Source: Paracoccus thiocyanatus
Lineage (GTDB): Bacteria > Pseudomonadota > Alphaproteobacteria > Rhodobacterales > Rhodobacteraceae
Reading direction: 5' to 3'
Assembly (NCBI RefSeq): GCF_900156255.1
Contig: NZ_FTMK01000009.1
Span: 61,587 to 125,586, forward strand
Length of the DNA stretch: 64,000 nucleotides
The translations under genes and the position numbers were made by a program. A model generated the notes under the pieces. The model did not search any database, was not told the DNA's origin, and was given only the letters and a program-made list of their open reading frames with translations. Of this stretch, positions 60,124-64,000 are shown piece by piece. Within the stretch, counting starts at the first letter, position 1, and each line of letters starts with the position of its first letter.

Positions 60124-60936
60124 ATGAACGCGCATGTGAAAACCGAACGGAACGGGGCGGGTGACGCCCCCTTCTACCTGCCGCAGGGCGACGAGGTGGC
60201 GGTCTTCGAGGCTGCCGCCGCCAACGACCTGCCAGTGCTGCTGAAAGGCCCCACCGGCTGCGGCAAGACCCGCTTCGTCGCCCATATGGCGGCGCGGCTG
60301 GGCCGGCCGCTTTATACGGTCGCCTGCCATGACGACCTGTCGGCCGCCGACCTGATCGGGCGCTACCTGCTCAAGGGCGGCGAAACGGTCTGGACCGACG
60401 GCCCCCTGACCCGCGCGGTGCGCGAAGGCGCGATCTGCTATCTCGACGAGGTGGTCGAGGCGCGCAAGGACGTGACGGTCGTCTTGCACCCGCTGACCGA
60501 CGACCGCCGCATCCTGCCCATCGACCGCACCGGCGAAGAGATCGAGGCGGCGCCCGGCTTCATGCTGGTCGCGTCCTACAACCCCGGCTATCAGAACATC
60601 CTGAAAACGCTGAAGCCTTCGACCCGGCAGCGGTTCGTGGCCATGGAGTTCGACTTTCCCGAACCCGCGCGCGAGGTCGAGATCGTGGTGCGCGAAAGCG
60701 GCCTGGACCGCGATCGCGCGCTGGGGCTGGTGCGGCTGGCCGGCAAGATCCGCGGGCTCAAGGGCCAGGACCTGGAAGAGGGGGTCTCGACCCGGCTGGT
60801 GGTCTATGCCGCCAGCCTGGCGCGCGGCGGCATGTCCCTGGACCGCGCCATCGAGGCGGCGATGATCGAGCCGCTGACCGACGATGCCGAGGTCAAGCGC
60901 GGGTTGCGCGACCTGGTCGCGGCGATCTTCGGCTGA
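60124..60936 (+). CDS. norQ: NorQ, MoxR/CbbQ-type AAA+ ATPase
   Basis: 270 residues. The Walker A motif GPTGCGKTR is at 42-50, Walker B is ICYLDEVVEARKDV, and the second-region SYNPGYQNILKTLKPSTRQRF is typical of CbbQ/NirQ/NorQ. It works with NorD to insert non-heme iron into NorB. It starts 3 bases after the norB stop. Confidence 0.96.
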   Translation: MNAHVKTERNGAGDAPFYLPQGDEVAVFEAAAANDLPVLLKGPTGCGKTRFVAHMAARLGRPLYTVACHDDLSAADLIGRYLLKGGETVWTDGPLTRAVREGAICYLDEVVEARKDVTVVLHPLTDDRRILPIDRTGEEIEAAPGFMLVASYNPGYQNILKTLKPSTRQRFVAMEFDFPEPAREVEIVVRESGLDRDRALGLVRLAGKIRGLKGQDLEEGVSTRLVVYAASLARGGMSLDRAIEAAMIEPLTDDAEVKRGLRDLVAAIFG

Positions 60937-60949
60937 AGGAGAGGGGGCC

Positions 60950-62866
60950 ATGGGCCTGGACCTGGAACCCTGGGAACCCGAAGAAACCGTCGGCAAGCTT
61001 TGGCACGTCTGGGCCAGCGGCTTCGGCGCGCCGCAGCAATTCGAGGATCAGGCGGTGACGCTGTCCGAGGTCTCGGGCCGGCTTGCGGTGCTGTTCCGCG
61101 CGCTGGGCGGTGGCGCGGGGGTGGAAATCCGCCCGGCCGCAGCCCAGGCCTCGCCCCATCGCATCACCTGGCGGCGCAGGCTGGGCACCCCGGTCGAGAC
61201 GGTGCCGGTCGCGCGCTTCGACGGTGAAATCCTGCGCCTGCCGGAACGGCTGACGGCGCTGCCCTCGCGCCAGGCGAACGGGGCGCTTTACCTGTGGCTT
61301 GCGGCCTGCGCGGCGTATGGCGCGCTGGCGGCACCGCAGGACGATCCGCTGCGCCGCGACCTGGCGCGGCTGGGTGCGGTGCGCCGTGCGGTCCAGGCGA
61401 CGTTGCAGGATGCGCCGGGCCTGGCCGACCTTTACGACGATCTTGCCGAACTGGTGCTGTCCCTGCGCCCCAACGCCGCGCTGCCCCCGGCCGAAGCGGC
61501 GGTCGAGGCGCTGGCCCGTCACCTGCTGGGCGATCCGGCGCCGCTGCCGCCCCTGGCCCGCGACTGGCTGGCCATGCTGGACGATCCGCAGGCGCAGGCG
61601 CCGCGCGGCTATTGCCCGATGCGGCCGGTGCCGCTATGGCCCGACCTGGCCGCGCCCGAAACGACGCAGGCCGCCGCGCCGGGCGATGCGCCCGACGGCA
61701 TTACCGCCGACCCGGCCACCGCCCGCATGTTCCGCGCCCGCCGCCGGCAAAGCGACCAGCCCCAGCGCCGCGACAGCCTGATCCTGCACAAGTTCGAGGC
61801 CCTGCTGAGCTGGGCCGACCTGATGAACCTGAACCGCCATGTCGATGACGACGACCAGGACGACGCAAAGAAGGCGGCCGAGGATCAGGAAGAATTGGGT
61901 CTTGGCCAGGTGTCCAAGGCACCGGCGACGCGGTTGCGGCTGCATCTAGACCTTGCGCCCGAGGATGCGGATCTTGAAGCGGTGGCCGGCATCCGCACCT
62001 ATCCCGAATGGGACGCGCGGCGCGGCCGCTACCTGGCCGACCATGTGCGGGTTCTGGAAAACCAGGCGACCGAACAGGACGAGGCGCTGGCCCCCGATCC
62101 CCGCGCGCAAGCCCGCATCCGCGCCGTGCGCCGCCAGTTCGAGGCGCTGCGCCCCGGCCGCGTCACCACCACCGGCCACCGCGACGGCGAGGAACTGGAT
62201 GCCGAACTGACCGTGCGCGCCGCCGCCGACCTGCGCGCCACCGGCCAGGGCAGCGACCGCATCTGGCGCCAGTCCCGGCCTTTGGCGCGCAACCTTGCGG
62301 TGTCGATCCTGCTTGACGTGTCGCGTTCCACCGAAAGCGCGGTGACCGGCCGCGCGGTGATCGAGACCGAGCGCGAGGCGCTGGCGGCGCTGGCCTGGGG
62401 CCTGGATGCCTGCGGCGACCGTTTCGCGGTCAACGCCTTTTCCTCGCTCAAGCGCGACCGGGTGTTCCTGACCGCCTGCAAGGATTTCGACGAGCCGATG
62501 GGCGCCGCGGTCGAACGGCGCATCGCCGGGCTGCGGCCGCGCTTTTATACCAGGCTGGGGGCCGGCATCCGCCATGCCTCGGCCGGGCTGGCAGAACAGG
62601 CGAGCAGCCGGCGGCTTTTGCTGGTCATCACCGACGGCAAGCCCAACGACCTGGACCATTACGAGGGCCGCCACGGCATCGAGGACAGCGCCATGGCGGT
62701 GCGCGAGGCGCGCCGCGCCGGCCATGCCGTGCACGGCATCACCGTGGATCGCGACGCGAAAAGCTGGTTTCCCCGCATCTTCGGCCAGGGCGGCTTTTCG
62801 CTGATCCCGCATCCCGACCGGCTGCTGGCGGCGCTGCCGGTGATCTATCGGCAACTGGTGGCGTGA
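60950..62866 (+). CDS. norD: NorD, von Willebrand A-domain nitric oxide reductase activation protein
   Basis: 638 residues from MGLDLEPWEPEETVGKLWHVW. An all-alpha N-terminal part with the acidic linker DDDDQDDAKKAAEDQEE near 300 precedes the C-terminal VWA domain with MIDAS residues DVSRSTES (Asp456) and ITDGKPNDLDHYEGRHG. NorD binds NorQ and NorB in assembly. The start lies 13 bases after norQ; the longer frame is in norQ. Confidence 0.95.
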   Translation: MGLDLEPWEPEETVGKLWHVWASGFGAPQQFEDQAVTLSEVSGRLAVLFRALGGGAGVEIRPAAAQASPHRITWRRRLGTPVETVPVARFDGEILRLPERLTALPSRQANGALYLWLAACAAYGALAAPQDDPLRRDLARLGAVRRAVQATLQDAPGLADLYDDLAELVLSLRPNAALPPAEAAVEALARHLLGDPAPLPPLARDWLAMLDDPQAQAPRGYCPMRPVPLWPDLAAPETTQAAAPGDAPDGITADPATARMFRARRRQSDQPQRRDSLILHKFEALLSWADLMNLNRHVDDDDQDDAKKAAEDQEELGLGQVSKAPATRLRLHLDLAPEDADLEAVAGIRTYPEWDARRGRYLADHVRVLENQATEQDEALAPDPRAQARIRAVRRQFEALRPGRVTTTGHRDGEELDAELTVRAAADLRATGQGSDRIWRQSRPLARNLAVSILLDVSRSTESAVTGRAVIETEREALAALAWGLDACGDRFAVNAFSSLKRDRVFLTACKDFDEPMGAAVERRIAGLRPRFYTRLGAGIRHASAGLAEQASSRRLLLVITDGKPNDLDHYEGRHGIEDSAMAVREARRAGHAVHGITVDRDAKSWFPRIFGQGGFSLIPHPDRLLAALPVIYRQLVA

Positions 62867-63402
62867 TGCGGCTTCAGGATCTTCCGGGCGAGCCGATCAT
62901 GTGGGTGCTGATCGCATCCGAACTGCTGGTCTTTGCCGCCGGCGTCACCGCCATGGCGGGGGTGCGGCTGACCGACCCGGCGGGCTTTGCCGCGGCCCAG
63001 GCGCAGCTCCATGGCTGGATGGCGGCGCTGAACACGGCGATCCTGGTCACGTCGGGCTGCTGCGCCGCCCTGGCCGAGCGCGCCTGCCACCGCGGCGACC
63101 GCCGCCGCGCGCGTATCGGGCTGGCGCTGGCCTGCCTGGGCGGGGCGGGTTTTCTGGCGGTGAAGGTGGTGGAATACGCCCGCGACCTGACCGCCGGCCT
63201 GGGGATGGAAAGCCACCCGTTCTTCACCTTTTACTATCTGCTGACCGGCTTTCACGCCGCGCATGTGCTGTTCGGCATCGGCGTGCTGGCGCTGGTCGCC
63301 ATCCGCCTGCGCCCCGAAGAGGTGCAGGCGGGCGCGGCCTTCTGGCATATGGTCGACCTGGTCTGGGTGCTGATCCTGCCGCCGGTCTATCTGTTGGGTT
63401 AG
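62866..63402 (+). CDS. norE: NorE, cytochrome c oxidase subunit III-like protein
   Basis: 178 residues from MRLQDLPGEPIMWVLIASEL; GTG at 62863 is an in-frame alternative. Five membrane segments similar to oxidase subunit III: WVLIASELLVFAAGVTAM, HGWMAALNTAILVTSGCC, ESHPFFTFYYLLTGFHAAHVLFGI, AAFWHMVDLVWVLILPPVYL. NorE supports full NO reductase activity. The ATG overlaps the norD stop (TGATG). Confidence 0.94.
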   Translation: MRLQDLPGEPIMWVLIASELLVFAAGVTAMAGVRLTDPAGFAAAQAQLHGWMAALNTAILVTSGCCAALAERACHRGDRRRARIGLALACLGGAGFLAVKVVEYARDLTAGLGMESHPFFTFYYLLTGFHAAHVLFGIGVLALVAIRLRPEEVQAGAAFWHMVDLVWVLILPPVYLLG

Positions 63403-63406
63403 GGGG

Positions 63407-63640
63407 ATGGGGCTGACGCGCATCTGGCTGTTGCTGCTGGGGTTGAGCGCCGCGACCACGGCGCTAGCCTTTGCCTGGGGCCCGGTCGCCGCGGCGGCGC
63501 TGCTGGTCCTGGCCTGGCTGAAGGCGCGCGCGATCCTGTGCGGCTTTCTGCATCTGGACCGCGGATCGGGTTGGCGCGCCGCTTTCCTGGTGCCGCTGGC
63601 GATCTGGCTGGTGTTGATCTGGGGGCTGCACGTCCTTTAG
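63407..63640 (+). CDS. norF: NorF, small membrane subunit of the nor cluster
   Basis: 77 residues with three hydrophobic segments (about 5-22, 24-42, 57-75), short loop LKARAILCGFLHLDRGSGW. This pattern with GFLHLDR matches the cytochrome oxidase subunit IV-like NorF proteins that follow norE. AGGGGG lies before the ATG. It is the last nor gene; the stop codon forms part of a hairpin. Confidence 0.9.
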   Translation: MGLTRIWLLLLGLSAATTALAFAWGPVAAAALLVLAWLKARAILCGFLHLDRGSGWRAAFLVPLAIWLVLIWGLHVL

Positions 63641-63655
63641 GCCGCCAGACGGCCT
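63639..63655 (+). terminator. Short hairpin at the end of norF, interrupted by an insertion element
   Basis: AGGCCG (63639-63644), loop CCAGA, CGGCCT (63650-63655). It overlaps the norF TAG. The T-run that would make it a strong terminator is missing; the insertion-element end GGGTCTGTTGAG begins immediately after. Confidence 0.45.
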
Positions 63656-64000
63656 AGGGTCTGTTGAGTATCAGGATTCCCCTGTCAGCTGATTTCTGAT
63701 TCAAGCTTTCCAAACGGGAGGTTTGGATGCCAGTTGAACGCTACATCGTCACGGATTGCCAGTGGGCGAAGATTGAGCCGCATTGCTTGGGCAAGAAGAC
63801 CGATCCCGGCCGAACGGGCGGTGATGCACGCCTTTTTCTCGAGGCGGTTTTCTGGATCGCTCGGACTGGGGCGCAATGGCGCGATCTTCCGGAGGAGTTC
63901 GGGAAATGGAACTCGGTCTACCGCCGTTTCCGGGATTGGGGTGCCGCGGGAGTATTTGAGCGTATCTTCAAAGCATTGTCCGATGATCCCGACATGAAAA
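63656..64000 (+). mobile_element. IS5-family insertion sequence (IS427-like group), left end
   Basis: A probable terminal repeat begins near 63657 with GGGTCTGTTGAGTATCAGG, directly after a CTA typical of IS427 targets. It carries a transposase from 63727. The element runs past the right edge, so the other terminal repeat, target duplication and length cannot be seen. Confidence 0.85.
63727..64000 (+). CDS. IS5-family transposase, N-terminal part (runs off the window)
   Basis: 91 codons are visible from MPVERYIVTDCQWAKIEPHC. LGKKTDPGRTGGDARLFLEAVFWIARTGAQWRDLPEEFGKWNSVYRRFRDW is the DUF4096-type N-terminal domain of IS5/IS427 transposases, which are often split in two frames; that split would be outside the window. 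GGAGG lies before the ATG. The catalytic DDE residues are not covered. Confidence 0.93.
   Translation, partial: MPVERYIVTDCQWAKIEPHCLGKKTDPGRTGGDARLFLEAVFWIARTGAQWRDLPEEFGKWNSVYRRFRDWGAAGVFERIFKALSDDPDMK

Noticed and set aside
58216..60996. Open frame of 926 codons antisense to norC-norB-norQ
   Set aside because: His/Gln/Gly-rich shadow of three certain genes.

Overview
The window is about 64 kb of GC-rich chromosome from an alphaproteobacterium of the Rhodobacteraceae, most probably a Paracoccus close to P. pantotrophus, P. denitrificans or P. versutus. The best evidence is the cytochrome cd1 nitrite reductase. After removal of a 29-residue signal peptide it has 567 residues, and His17, Tyr25, Cys65/Cys68/His69, Met106, His200, His345 and His388 fall at exactly the numbering known from the P. 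pantotrophus enzyme. No rRNA, tRNA or CRISPR array was seen.

Layout. 1-5.2 kb: etfBA, a PduO-type corrinoid adenosyltransferase, a HIG1-like small membrane protein, an SDR oxidoreductase, parC and a small exported protein. 5.3-6.3 kb: a cytochrome b561 / cytochrome c-prime pair. 6.5-21.6 kb: a large aerobic cobalamin (B12) region. Reading leftward from a cobalamin riboswitch (about 19.6 kb) it runs DUF1636, cobW, cobN, cobG, cobH, cobI, cobJ, cobL, cobE, cobM, cobB, cobF; cobK lies on the opposite strand between cobJ and cobL. cobO and a DUF1801 gene run divergently from the riboswitch, and bluB with a His-rich small protein follows. 21.9-25.7 kb: a secreted endonuclease/exonuclease/phosphatase-like protein, leuD and leuC, with an opposite-strand membrane gene between the leu genes. 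26-46 kb: housekeeping genes (rsfS, rlmH, LOG family, dapD, GlsB-like, YbaK-like, lytic transglycosylase, rppH, ctpA, EnvC-like, gpmI, rlmN, IalB-like, asparaginase, TSUP permease, xerC, DUF484, fsa, priA). 46.5-48.8 kb: katG with a strong terminator. 49-58 kb: the leftward nirS-E-C-F-DL-G-H-J-N operon for cytochrome cd1 and its heme d1, ending in a small membrane protein gene. 58.3-63.6 kb: the divergent norCBQDEF operon for nitric oxide reductase. The last 340 bp are the left end of an IS5-family element.

How it works together. nirS-norC is a divergent denitrification unit with an FNR/NNR-type box (TTGA-N6-TCAA or near) in front of each gene. NirE makes precorrin-2 for heme d1, and the same compound is the entry to the cob pathway. 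No dedicated cobA is in the window, nor are cobS, cobT, cobQ, cobD, cobC, cobP, cobU or cobV. CobG marks the O2-dependent cobalamin route. Genes inside both operons are tightly packed, mostly with ATGA or TGATG overlaps.

Points for a second look: cobK nested antisense inside the cob operon, with start codons of cobL and cobK sharing one CATG; a probable CTG start for rsfS; a dispersed 21-22 bp repeat, one copy of which is translated in frame inside cobG; a second, weaker cobalamin-riboswitch candidate ahead of a His-rich protein and bluB; an opposite-strand gene separating leuC from leuD; and a nirS/norC junction without nirX/nirI.
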